64,000 nucleotides of DNA from Brucella anthropi ATCC 49188 (GTDB lineage Bacteria > Pseudomonadota > Alphaproteobacteria > Rhizobiales > Rhizobiaceae). Each line of letters begins with the position of its first letter. The stretch's first letter is position 1. Below the pieces are notes generated by a model. The model searched no databases, had not been told where the DNA came from, and was given only the letters and a program-made list of their open reading frames with translations. This document shows, piece by piece, positions 41,497 through 50,636 of this stretch. The stretch covers positions 1,204,001 to 1,268,000 of the forward strand of contig NC_009668.1 of the NCBI RefSeq assembly GCF_000017405.1, written 5' to 3'. A program made the position numbers and the translations under genes.

Positions 41497-42558
41497 CTAT
41501 TGATTGATAATGGCAAGTCCGCGCATTTTGAACTCGATCGATACATCGGTTTGCGGCGGCAGAGCCTCCTCGACCGCCGGATCGACAATGAAAAGCTTGC
41601 CGTGCTCGGTTTCGATTTCATACTCGATATGATCGCCAAGATAGGCCGAATGGGTGACACGTCCGGGAAATCCGCCGCCAGTCTTTGGCTGCAAGGTCAC
41701 TGCGTTGGGCCGGATCGCAAGCTGCGCCGGACCTGGTCGAGCGTTGCGCGCGGTAACCCGGTGGGTCAGGCTGCCCACACGAATGACAGCTTCGCCCCCA
41801 TCTGCCGTCATCACCTCACACGGCACAACATTCGCCTCTCCCATGAAATCTGCGATAAAGGCTGAGGCCGGTGTTTCATAGAGATCACGAGGGCTTCCCT
41901 TCTGTGCGATATTGCCCTCCTTCATGACGATGATCGTATCGGAAACGGCAAGCGCCTCGTCCTGATCATGCGTGACATAGACGGCAGTGAACCCGAGCCT
42001 TTGTTGCAACTCACGAATTTCGGTCCTTACCCGACGGCGCAGGCGAGCGTCGAGGTTCGAAAGCGGCTCGTCCAGAAGCAGAACCTGCGGTTCAAGCACA
42101 AGCGCGCGCGCTACGGCCACGCGCTGTTGCTGGCCACCCGACAGTTCTGCCGGAAGGCGATGCCCCATTCCTGCAAGACCGACGAGCTTCAGCCCGTCTT
42201 CCGCACGTTCGCGCGCTTCCGCTTTTTTCAAACCTGAAGATTCCAAGCCGTAGGCCACGTTGTCGAGCGAGTTCATATGCGGAAAGAGCGCATAGGACTG
42301 GAAGACCATGGACACATCCCGCTCATTGGCTGGCAGATTGGTCACGTCCTTGCCACCGATCAGAATGCGACCCGAAGTCGGATGTTCAAGCCCAGCCAGC
42401 AGCCGCAATGTCGTCGTCTTGCCGCAACCGGATGGTCCAAGGAGCGTCACCAGAGTTCCCGGCTCGACGGTCAGGGACAGATCGGGCAAGGCGGTAAAAT
42501 TACCGAATTTCTTGGTGACATTTTCAAATGTAACGGAGCCGGGACGGATCGCAGTCAT
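41497..42558 (-). CDS. afuC: AfuC-type ABC transporter ATP-binding protein
   Basis: This 353-residue ATPase has Walker A GPSGCGKTT (near residue 38), signature LSGGQQQRVAVARAL (near 137), Walker [18 protein letters not shown] and the switch YVTHDQDEALAV. A C-terminal TOBE domain occupies about 270-353. Its start overlaps the permease stop by 4 bp (ATGA), so it belongs to the Afu permease. Annotation pipelines often call it an iron transporter subunit, but AfuABC from Actinobacillus imports hexose phosphates. Confidence 0.87.
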   Translation of the reverse strand: MTAIRPGSVTFENVTKKFGNFTALPDLSLTVEPGTLVTLLGPSGCGKTTTLRLLAGLEHPTSGRILIGGKDVTNLPANERDVSMVFQSYALFPHMNSLDNVAYGLESSGLKKAEARERAEDGLKLVGLAGMGHRLPAELSGGQQQRVAVARALVLEPQVLLLDEPLSNLDARLRRRVRTEIRELQQRLGFTAVYVTHDQDEALAVSDTIIVMKEGNIAQKGSPRDLYETPASAFIADFMGEANVVPCEVMTADGGEAVIRVGSLTHRVTARNARPGPAQLAIRPNAVTLQPKTGGGFPGRVTHSAYLGDHIEYEIETEHGKLFIVDPAVEEALPPQTDVSIEFKMRGLAIINQ

Positions 42559-44780
42559 GCGGTTTTCTCCTGACGAACGGTTTTGACGGGGGGGACAGCC
42601 GCAACGCGGTTCTCGCGCCTGAGTTTGCGTTCACCCACGAGGAGCTGGAAGCCTGTAATGACCACGATCATCACGACAATCAGCATCGATGAATAAGCAA
42701 TAGCCACGCCGAATTCACCGTTTTCGACCAGACCGACAATGTAGGATGTCGCCATGTTGTATTGCGCCGAAACGAGGAAAATAACCGCGCTGATGGACGT
42801 GATGGCACGCACGAAGGAATAGACCAATGCAGCTGTGATTGCGGGACGCAGCAGTGGCAGAATGACTTTGCGGATCGTGCGGAAGCTGTTTGCCCGCAAC
42901 GTCAGCGAGGCTTCGTCGAGGCTCTTGTCGAGCTGGCTCATTGCTGCGATGCCGCCACGTACACCCACTGGCATGTTGCGGAAGACGAAACATGCAATCA
43001 GGATCAGCGCCGTGCCAGTCATTTCAAGCGGTGGCAGATTGAAAGCCATGATGTAGCTGACACCGATAACGGTGCCGGGAATTGCGAAGCTCAGCATCAA
43101 GGCGAATTCGAAGACGTTTCGTCCAACAAAACGCTGGCGAACGATCAGATAGGCCGTTAGCAACCCGACAGCAGCAGTCAGCGGAGCCGAAATCAGCGAG
43201 ATTTCCATCGTCGTCCAGAACGAATTCCATGCCACACCGGTCCACGCAATTCCACTCTCTGCCCAATTGACGGAAAACGCCCGCGCGTAGTGCTCGACTG
43301 TCAATGTATTGTCGAGCCCCCACTGACGCACGAAGCCGCCAATAAGGATCATCGCGTAAACAACGACAGTGAAAATCATCCAAGGAATGACAAGGGCATA
43401 AACGCCGATCTTTAGGCCGCGTGGCAGCCCGGCATGCATACCGGAATCGCCTTTGCCGGTCACAGTTGCGAAGTTCTTGCCTGAGAGCCAGACGCGCTGG
43501 ATAAGAAACGCAGTCAATGTAAAGCAGAGCAGCACGATTGCGAGAACTGCCGCGCGCGATGGATCGTTCTGCGCACCAACCACGGCAAAGAATATTTCGG
43601 TCGAAAGCACCCCATTGCTGCCTCCGAGCACCATCGGATTGCCGAAATCCGCCATACTTTCGATGAAAGCAATGAGAAACGCATTGGCAAGCCCCGGTGC
43701 CATCAGTGGCAGAGAAACCCTGCGAAACGTACGCCAGCGATCAGCGCGCAGAGTTTGAGATGCTTCTTCCATCGACGGTGACACACCCTCGACAACACCG
43801 ATAAGTACGAGGAAGGAAATCGGGGTGAAAGACAGGACCTGTGCGATCCATATGCCAGTGAGACCATAAAGCCACCGGCCTGGTTCCACGCCGAATATAT
43901 TGGAAATCTGTTCCGTCACTACGCCTGCGCGGCCAAAAAGCAGCGTCAATGCAAGACCGACAACGAAGGGCGGCGTGATGATCGGTAATATGGTGAGAAG
44001 CCGTAAGCCTTTCTTGAAAGGGAAGCCTGTGCGGGTCGCAACCAGTGCAAAAGCAAGCCCCAGCACTGTAGAACCAGTCGCAGTCATCAGAGCCAACCAT
44101 AACGTGCGCCATGCAACGCCGCACCGCCCCTCACCGATAACGCAGGCCAGACTCCAGATCGAGGAATCCTGAATATTGCCGATAAACCCCTCAGGTTTGA
44201 AAGAACCGTCGAAATCCTGCACCGACCCGGCAAACATGCTGATAACAGGATAGAAGACGAATACAGCCACCAATGCAACCAGCAGTGTAATGGAAGAGAC
44301 GACAAAAGCGTCCCCCTTCATGACGCCGCGTTCTGCGAGACCAAACGAGAAAATCAGCAGAAAGCAGAGACCTGTTAGGATTGCTCCAGCGCCGAATGCC
44401 GGCTGGCCGTCAGAAAGTGCGCCGAACAGATTTTCACTGATGGTCCAGTTCCAGCCGGAAAAACCGATGGCCAAGCCTTGCAGCGCCAGGAAAAGTACAC
44501 CAAGAAGGCTCGCCCATATCAGAACACCGCTCCGACGTTCAACAGGCAATAGCAAGCGGGCACCGGCACAAAGCAGCATGAATACAGCAACAGCGCCAAG
44601 CCAAGGCCGTCCGAATAAGGCTACCTGCCAAAGGCCGGGTGCCGTTGCACCATCACCGAACATTCCAGCGAGCCAGCCGAAGCTCAGAAAGCCGTCTTCT
44701 ATGCGATACCACGGCAACAAGACAAATGCCGCGAGTGCAAGTGCCAGAACGATATCCAGTCTGCGATTATGCTGTTTCAT
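42555..44780 (-). CDS. afuB: AfuB-type fused ABC permease
   Basis: This 741-residue membrane protein fuses two permease domains and has about 14-16 hydrophobic segments. EAA loops are near residues 335-360 (SMEEASQTLRADRWRTFRRV) and 620-645 (SLDEASLTLRANSFRTIRKV). Size and layout match AfuB/PhnV-type permeases of the Fe/sugar-phosphate group. ATPase and phosphatase genes follow. Upstream lie a palindromic repeat and the interrupted afuA gene. Confidence 0.87.
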   Translation of the reverse strand: MKQHNRRLDIVLALALAAFVLLPWYRIEDGFLSFGWLAGMFGDGATAPGLWQVALFGRPWLGAVAVFMLLCAGARLLLPVERRSGVLIWASLLGVLFLALQGLAIGFSGWNWTISENLFGALSDGQPAFGAGAILTGLCFLLIFSFGLAERGVMKGDAFVVSSITLLVALVAVFVFYPVISMFAGSVQDFDGSFKPEGFIGNIQDSSIWSLACVIGEGRCGVAWRTLWLALMTATGSTVLGLAFALVATRTGFPFKKGLRLLTILPIITPPFVVGLALTLLFGRAGVVTEQISNIFGVEPGRWLYGLTGIWIAQVLSFTPISFLVLIGVVEGVSPSMEEASQTLRADRWRTFRRVSLPLMAPGLANAFLIAFIESMADFGNPMVLGGSNGVLSTEIFFAVVGAQNDPSRAAVLAIVLLCFTLTAFLIQRVWLSGKNFATVTGKGDSGMHAGLPRGLKIGVYALVIPWMIFTVVVYAMILIGGFVRQWGLDNTLTVEHYARAFSVNWAESGIAWTGVAWNSFWTTMEISLISAPLTAAVGLLTAYLIVRQRFVGRNVFEFALMLSFAIPGTVIGVSYIMAFNLPPLEMTGTALILIACFVFRNMPVGVRGGIAAMSQLDKSLDEASLTLRANSFRTIRKVILPLLRPAITAALVYSFVRAITSISAVIFLVSAQYNMATSYIVGLVENGEFGVAIAYSSMLIVVMIVVITGFQLLVGERKLRRENRVAAVPPVKTVRQEKTA

Positions 44781-44822
44781 GGATGTCCGCGTCCCTCCAG
44801 ATCGGGGATTTCCAAGGAATGG

Positions 44823-44928
44823 CTAGAGCATTTCCAGCAAAAGTGCGAAGCGGTTTTGCGCAGGATAATGCGTAGAAACAAAGAGATGGAGCATTTCCAA
44901 TGATTCAATTTAAACTGGAAATGCTCCA
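44823..44928. repeat. Palindromic intergenic repeat, copy B (about 106 bp)
   Basis: It opens CTAGAGCATTTCC and closes ATGCTCC, and is the same family as the copy at 29551-29657. Its second hairpin pairs GAGCATTTCC (44889-44898) with GGAAATGCTC (44917-44926), while the arms differ in sequence from copy A but remain fully complementary. It sits between afuA and afuB. The rest of 44781-45033 has no gene. Confidence 0.85.
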
Positions 44929-44977
44929 GGTGCGCCGGCTCCTGCATATTTCAGGAAAACCGCTGCCTTGTTCCGTC

Positions 44978-45016
44978 ATCCGGGTGCGTCGCACAACAAG
45001 AGCGGCGCACCCGGAT
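44978..45016 (-). terminator. Hairpin after afuA
   Basis: ATCCGGGTGCG (44978-44988) pairs perfectly with CGCACCCGGAT (45006-45016), and a few more pairs extend the stem inward. It is 18 nt beyond the afuA stop codon. No T-run follows on the leftward strand. Confidence 0.6.
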
Positions 45017-45033
45017 TTCAAGCCAATGAAAGA

Positions 45034-46059
45034 TCAGTTGGCGTGTGCACCGATTTCCTTATCCCAGCGCTCGAGCAGTTCCTTGCGCTTGGCGGGTTCG
45101 CCATAGGTCTTGAAGTCATAATCAATGAGCTTGATGTCCTCGAAGCGCGGGGATTCCTTTGGAACCTCGGCTGATTTGTTCGAAGGCAACTGGAAGGATT
45201 TCGCATCTTTCATGTGCGACTGCACTTCGGCGGTCAGCGCCCAGTCGTACCACTTCTTCGCATTCTCGAGATTCTTGGCGCCCTTGATGATCGACATGGA
45301 ACCGATTTCGTAGCCTGTGCCTTCACACGGTGCGACTGACTTGACCGGGAAACCTTCTGCCGTCATCGATACTGCATCATGCATGAAGACGATGCCGATG
45401 CCAGTTTCACCACGCGCAGCCGACTTGACGGGAGCCGAGCCCGACTTGGTGTACTGCGATACATTTTCGTTGAGCTTCTTCAGATAATCATAGGCTTTGT
45501 CTTCACCCATGATCTGAACAAGCGTTGCCAGTGCCGTGTAGGCGGTACCGGAAGAATTCGGATTGGCCATCTGGATTTCGCCCTTATAGGACGCATCAAG
45601 CAGATCGGCCCAGCATTTCGGCTCTTTCAGGTTCTTCTTGGCAAGAATATCGGTGTTGTAACCCCAACCAAGCGCACCGGCATAAACGCCAACCGTGCGG
45701 AAGCCGGAGCTTTCGGCCTGTTTCTTGGCCCAATCATTCAACTGGTCTAGCATCGGCGATTTGTATTCGAGCGTCAGCCCCTCGGCTGCAGCCTGCAAAT
45801 GGGGGTCACCGGTACCAGCTCACCAGATATCCGTCTTCGGATTGCGCGCTTCGGCCCGCACCTTGGCATAGGTTTCACCGGAGGAAAGCCGCACCATGTT
45901 GACCTTGATGCCCGTATCCTTCTCGAACATGTTCTTCATCTGCTCACAGATGACCACGTCCGCGGAACAGATAAGATTGAGATTGCCTGCGGCCTGCGCA
46001 GAAAAAGCAAATGAAGATACACCTGCGGCCAGCGCCGCAACCAGAAATGCCGAACGCAT
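45034..46059 (-). pseudogene. afuA: AfuA-type periplasmic binding protein interrupted by an in-frame TGA
   Basis: Both pieces lie in one frame: residues 1-79 (signal peptide MRSAFLVAALAAGVSSFAFS, mature start AGNLNLICSADVVICEQMK) and then 261 more residues, giving 341 codons if read through. The stop at 45820-45822 falls in ...KTDIW-TGA-AGTGDPHLQAAAEG. The family normally reads DIWWxGTGDPHLQAA here, so codon 80 should be TGG and a G-to-A change created the stop. No ribosome binding site is seen to restart translation downstream. The C-terminal part otherwise looks healthy (SAPVKSAARGETGIGIVF, GYEIGSMSIIKGAKN). It may be a pseudogene, a strain-specific mutation or a sequencing error. AfuA relatives bind hexose phosphates. 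Confidence 0.85.
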
Positions 46060-46243
46060 TGTTTTCCTCCCTTTATACGGCGCCTCCACGCCGACGCTTT
46101 TGCAAGCGTGTGCACAGTGTTTGCCTTTTATGAAAGCCTGTCAATGCCTTTGTAAATTTTATTCTGAAATTACAAAAAATAATTCAATCATTCTGTTTTT
46201 GACTATCATTTGCACAGCCATGCAAACTTGTATCGATAAAAGA

Positions 46244-46268
46244 AAAAGGCGGCCGAAAGCCGCCTTTT
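46244..46268 (-). terminator. Terminator of putA
   Basis: AAAAGGCGGC (46244-46253) pairs with GCCGCCTTTT (46259-46268). Read leftward it is followed by TTTCTTTTATC, so it is a good intrinsic terminator for putA, 20 nt past its stop. Confidence 0.85.
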
Positions 46269-46288
46269 AGTTATTGCCTGTCAGGAGA

Positions 46289-49200
46289 TCAGCCGATTGC
46301 CATCAAGCTGGCATTGCCACCAGCCGCTGTGGTGTTGATCGAAGTCGAAACTTCTTCCAGCAACCAGTTGAGACAATAGGCATCCGGGTTGTTTGCCAGT
46401 TCTTCCGTGGAAGCGGCTTGCGTCAGAACCAACGGTCCGGGAAGCGTTGCAAGCTTCTTGTTGATCTCGACAATGCGTTCAGCGTTCCCTTCAACCAACG
46501 CTCCAGCGAACGGTGCGTCGGATTCCCAGTTATTCGTCCAGATCGTGCGCGCTGCGACTGAAGCTGGAACATCTTTCAGGACATTCCGCAAATCTGAAGC
46601 CTCGTCGACATACACAGTATTGCCCGTAGCGAGGGCAGCCGTCATCTGGCGATAAAGGCCTGCTTCCGTTTGCGGAACCAGCAGGATATTTCCACGCGGA
46701 TGCAGCGCATAAAGATTGCGCTCGCCAACAGGACCCGGCAATTCAAGGTCAAGACCGAGAGCCGAAGCGCTACCGGTGTCGCGCGCAGCCTGAGCCAGAT
46801 CGTTCATGCCGCGTTGGCCAAGCCATTTCGCAAAATCCTTGAGCGCTGGATCAGTGTGAACCGAGCTATGACGCGGCGGGATTGGAGCTGTTTCCACCAG
46901 ACGTCCGAGATAGAGCGGACCACCTGCCTTTGGACCAGTGCCGGACATGCCGCGTCCGCCGAATGGCTGCACGCCGACAATCGCGCCAATAACATTGCGG
47001 TTGATATAGACGTTTCCGACACGGATACGATCCGCAACATTGGCGATGGTCTCATCGAGACGCGTATGCAGGCCGAAAGTAAGCCCGTAGCCGGTCGCAT
47101 TGATATCATCGATCAGGCGCTCCATATCATCGCGCTTGTAGCGCACGACATGCAGAACCGGGCCAAAGACTTCCCGCTTCAGATCGCGAAGCGAATTGAT
47201 CTCGACAATGGTCGGTGCAACGAAAGTTCCATTCTGGGTTTCAGGACCGAGCGGAAGCTGCTCAACCTTGCGACCGAGATCGCGCATACCCTGAACGTGC
47301 TTTTCGATGATGTTCTTGGCTTCATCGGTGATAACCGGCCCAATGTCCACCTTCAGCTTGTCGGTGCGACCGATGGAAAGTTCCCTGAGCGCGCCCTTCA
47401 GCATTGTCAGGATACGATCTGCGACATCTTCCTGCAGGCAGAGAACGCGGAGCGCCGAACAACGCTGACCCGCACTGTCGAATGCCGATGCAATCACGTC
47501 GAACACGACCTGCTCGGCCAAAGCGGACGAATCCACGATCATTGCATTCTGACCACCGGTCTCGGCAATCAGCGGAATTGGCTTGCCGTTCGGCAACAGG
47601 CGCGAGGCAAGCTGAGCCTGAATGAGGCGCGCCACTTCGGTCGAACCGGTGAACATCACGCCGCAAGTCTCTTCCGCAGCAACCAGCGCGGCCCCAATGC
47701 GGCCATCCCCCGGCAGAAGTTGCAGCGCATCCGCTGGAATGCCAGCCTCGTGCAGGATGCGAACACCCTGTGCTGCAATCAGCGGCGTTTCTTCGGCAGG
47801 CTTTGCCAGCACGGGATTGCCTGCAACGAGTGCGGCTGCGATCTGACCGGTAAAGATCGCCAGCGGGAAGTTCCACGGGCTGATGCAGACGATAGGTCCA
47901 AGCGCTTTGTGGCCGACGCCCAGCGTACGACGGGTCTGCTCTGCATAATAACGCAGGAAATCGATGGCTTCGCGCACTTCAGCAATCGCGTTCGGCATGG
48001 ATTTGCCGGCTTCGCGCATGATGAGGCCGAGCAGAACCGGCATATCACGCTGCATGATATCCGCTGCGCGCTCAAGACAAGCCGCACGTTCGGCTGGCGC
48101 AACCGCAGACCAACTTGCCGTTGCCTTCTGTGCCGCCTTCATGGCTTTCGCCACATCTTCTTCGGCGATCTCCGTCACCGTACCGACAACATCGTTCCGG
48201 TCACCGGGATTGAGAACCGAGCGGCTGGTGCCCTTTACCTTGGTTCCGGCAAGCTGAGGTTCCGATGTCCACACGCGGTCAGCGCTGTCTTTCAGAATCT
48301 TGCTGAGTTCAGCGAGCGTGACTTCGTTCGACAGGTCGAAACCGTCAGAGTTCTTGCGAGCGCCATAGAGATTTTCCGGCAGGGCAATCTGGTCATGGCG
48401 TGCTCCGACGACAGCCATTGAGCGAACGACATCAACCGGATCGGCGATCAGCTCATCGACGGAGACACTTTCATCGCCGATGCGATTGACGAAAGACGAG
48501 TTCGCACCGTTTTCGAGAAGTCGGCGAACAAGGTAGGCCAGAAGCGTTTCATGTGTGCCGACCGGCGCATAGATGCGGGCCGGACGGCCGAGCTTTTCGG
48601 CACCGACAACTTCGTCATAAAGCGGTTCACCCATACCATGCAGGCACTGGAACTCGAACTTTCCGGTTTTGAAATCCGGACCAGCCAAATGATAGATGGT
48701 GGCCAGCGTCTGCGCATTATGCGTTGCAAATTGCGGGAAAACGGCATCTGTCGCCGCAAGGAGCTTGCGTGCGCATGCAATGTAGGAAACGTCGGTATGT
48801 ACCTTGCGGGTAAAAACCGGGAAGTCTTCCAGACCGTCAACCTGTGCGCGCTTGATTTCGGCGTCCCAATAGGCGCCCTTTACCAGACGAACCATGACGC
48901 GGCGCTTGTTCTGACGGGCCATGTCGATGATGAAATCGAGCACGAACGGGCAACGCTTGCCGTAGGCCTGCACCACGAAGCCGATGCCTTCCCAATCTGC
49001 CAGATCCGGATCTTCGATCAGGCTCTGCAACAGATCAAGCGACAGTTCCAGACGGTCTGCCTCCTCGGCATCGATGTTGAGACCGATATTGTAGGACTTG
49101 GCGATAGCGGCCAGCGCCTTCACCTTCGGCAGCAACTCCCCCATGACGCGTTCGCTTTGCGCACGGACATAGCGTGGATGCAAAGCGGACAACTTGATGG

Positions 49201-49972
49201 AAATGCCAGGGCCGTCATAAATGCCACGACCGGCGGAAGCACGACCAATGGCATGAATGGCGGTTTCGTAATCCTTGTAGTAACGCTCGGCGTCGGCAGC
49301 GGTGGTCGCGGCCTCACCCAGCATATCGTAGGAATAGCGGAAGCCGCGTTCTTCCAGCGGCTTGGCGCGCTTCAAAGCTTCATCGATGGTTTCGCCGGTG
49401 ACAAACTGTTCGCCCATCATCCGCATGGCCATGTCTACACCGCGACGAATGACAGGCTCGCCGCAACGAGCGATCAAACGTGTCAGGGCAGCTGACAGGC
49501 CGCGATCATTGACCGTGTTGGTCAGCTTGCCGGTAACGACAAGTCCCCAGGTTGCAGCATTGACGAAGAGCGAACGACCACCACCGATATGAGATTTCCA
49601 GTCGCCATTCGAAATCTTGTCACGGATCAAAGCATCACGCGTCGCCATGTCCGGAATACGCAGAAGGGCTTCGGCAAGGCACATGAGCGCCACGCCTTCC
49701 TGGCTCGACAGCGAATATTCATGCACCAAGCCTTCGACGCCTGTACCCTTGTGCTTGGCGCGCAGCGCTTCAATCAGCTTGCGAGCCGTGGAACGGACTT
49801 GCTTGGCTGTTTCTTCCGGCAAGGCGGCCTGTGCAGCCAGCGCGGAAACGCATTCAGCTTCCGGCCGGCGATAAGCGGCGGTAATCGCCTGCCTCAGTGC
49901 GCTTTGCTCGCGGATCGACGGCGCAAAATTCTGGAAAACCGGATTGATAGGAGCGGGTATGGTGTCGGTCAT
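46289..49972 (-). CDS. putA: Bifunctional proline dehydrogenase / P5C dehydrogenase PutA
   Basis: PutA oxidises proline to glutamate in two FAD- and NAD-linked steps at the membrane. The protein has 1227 residues from ATG 49972 (MTDTIPAPINPVFQNFAPS); a longer start at 50044 has no family character. The proline dehydrogenase barrel spans about 170-470 (SIKLSALHPRY, NIDAEEADRLELS, MVRLVKGAYWDAEIKRAQ, FATHNAQTLATI, EFQCLHGMGEPLYDEV). The aldehyde dehydrogenase region spans about 580-1060 (ISPWNFPLAIFTGQIAAALVAGN, catalytic Cys in DSAGQRCSALRVLCLQED). A C-terminal extension follows. The N-terminal ribbon-helix-helix DNA-binding domain of E. coli PutA is absent, so putR regulates instead. Confidence 0.95.
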   Translation of the reverse strand: MTDTIPAPINPVFQNFAPSIREQSALRQAITAAYRRPEAECVSALAAQAALPEETAKQVRSTARKLIEALRAKHKGTGVEGLVHEYSLSSQEGVALMCLAEALLRIPDMATRDALIRDKISNGDWKSHIGGGRSLFVNAATWGLVVTGKLTNTVNDRGLSAALTRLIARCGEPVIRRGVDMAMRMMGEQFVTGETIDEALKRAKPLEERGFRYSYDMLGEAATTAADAERYYKDYETAIHAIGRASAGRGIYDGPGISIKLSALHPRYVRAQSERVMGELLPKVKALAAIAKSYNIGLNIDAEEADRLELSLDLLQSLIEDPDLADWEGIGFVVQAYGKRCPFVLDFIIDMARQNKRRVMVRLVKGAYWDAEIKRAQVDGLEDFPVFTRKVHTDVSYIACARKLLAATDAVFPQFATHNAQTLATIYHLAGPDFKTGKFEFQCLHGMGEPLYDEVVGAEKLGRPARIYAPVGTHETLLAYLVRRLLENGANSSFVNRIGDESVSVDELIADPVDVVRSMAVVGARHDQIALPENLYGARKNSDGFDLSNEVTLAELSKILKDSADRVWTSEPQLAGTKVKGTSRSVLNPGDRNDVVGTVTEIAEEDVAKAMKAAQKATASWSAVAPAERAACLERAADIMQRDMPVLLGLIMREAGKSMPNAIAEVREAIDFLRYYAEQTRRTLGVGHKALGPIVCISPWNFPLAIFTGQIAAALVAGNPVLAKPAEETPLIAAQGVRILHEAGIPADALQLLPGDGRIGAALVAAEETCGVMFTGSTEVARLIQAQLASRLLPNGKPIPLIAETGGQNAMIVDSSALAEQVVFDVIASAFDSAGQRCSALRVLCLQEDVADRILTMLKGALRELSIGRTDKLKVDIGPVITDEAKNIIEKHVQGMRDLGRKVEQLPLGPETQNGTFVAPTIVEINSLRDLKREVFGPVLHVVRYKRDDMERLIDDINATGYGLTFGLHTRLDETIANVADRIRVGNVYINRNVIGAIVGVQPFGGRGMSGTGPKAGGPLYLGRLVETAPIPPRHSSVHTDPALKDFAKWLGQRGMNDLAQAARDTGSASALGLDLELPGPVGERNLYALHPRGNILLVPQTEAGLYRQMTAALATGNTVYVDEASDLRNVLKDVPASVAARTIWTNNWESDAPFAGALVEGNAERIVEINKKLATLPGPLVLTQAASTEELANNPDAYCLNWLLEEVSTSINTTAAGGNASLMAIG

Positions 49973-50134
49973 GGTGCAATGCTCACAAATGAAAACAGCC
50001 CCGAGCGTCTTTGCCCAGTTTAGCTCTGCTTTAAGTGGGCGCACACTATCATTTGTGCAAATTGCATTCTGCCTTCATTTGCTCCATATAAAGGATTATC
50101 GATCTTATTATAGGCTCTAAAGTAGGCTAGAAGA

Positions 50135-50629
50135 ATGCGAAAGATAGATTCTGTAGACGATCTGGACCAATTCGATCGGCGTATTCTGGAAGTATTGAGC
50201 GAAGACGGACGCATTCCTGTCACGGAACTCTCGAAAAAGGTCGGTCTTTCCAAGACACCATGCCAGGCAAGGCTGAAACGACTGGTCGATGAAGGCTATA
50301 TTGTCGGCTTTCGTGCGGCCATCGACCCTGAGAAACTCGGTCTCGATCATATCGCCTTCACGACGGTCAAGCTTTCCGACACACGCGAAGCCGCGCTTGA
50401 GGCGTTCAACACGGCCGTGCGCAAGATACGTGAAGTCGAAGAATGCCATATGATCGCAAGCTCTTTCGACTATCTTCTGAAGGTGCGAACGCCCAACATC
50501 CGGCGTTACCGCGAGGTGCTAGGCGAAAAGATATCGAGCCTGCCCAATGTCGCAAGCACATCGACATTTGTGGTGATGGAGTCGGTCAAGGACAACCGCC
50601 CGGTAAGGGTCTATCCGGGCGCATTGTAA
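50135..50629 (+). CDS. putR: Lrp/AsnC-family regulator of proline catabolism (PutR)
   Basis: A 164-residue regulator with an N-terminal winged helix (about 10-70, DDLDQFDRRILEVLSEDGRIPVTELSKKVGLSKTP) and a C-terminal RAM/ligand domain. It diverges from putA across 162 bp. In Agrobacterium and Rhodobacter a PutR of this family activates putA in the presence of proline, and the same role fits here. The stop is only 7 bp from the convergent mtlK stop, and no terminator is visible between them. Confidence 0.9.
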   Translation: MRKIDSVDDLDQFDRRILEVLSEDGRIPVTELSKKVGLSKTPCQARLKRLVDEGYIVGFRAAIDPEKLGLDHIAFTTVKLSDTREAALEAFNTAVRKIREVEECHMIASSFDYLLKVRTPNIRRYREVLGEKISSLPNVASTSTFVVMESVKDNRPVRVYPGAL

Positions 50630-50636
50630 TTTTCAG

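Noticed and set aside
45820..45822. TGA in afuA as selenocysteine or programmed recoding
   Set aside because: The expected residue is tryptophan, no selenocysteine insertion element was seen downstream, and a simple TGG-to-TGA change explains it. Recoding was not excluded experimentally.
46670..48421. 583-codon rightward open frame
   Set aside because: It is antisense to putA and has no recognisable domain or ribosome binding site.
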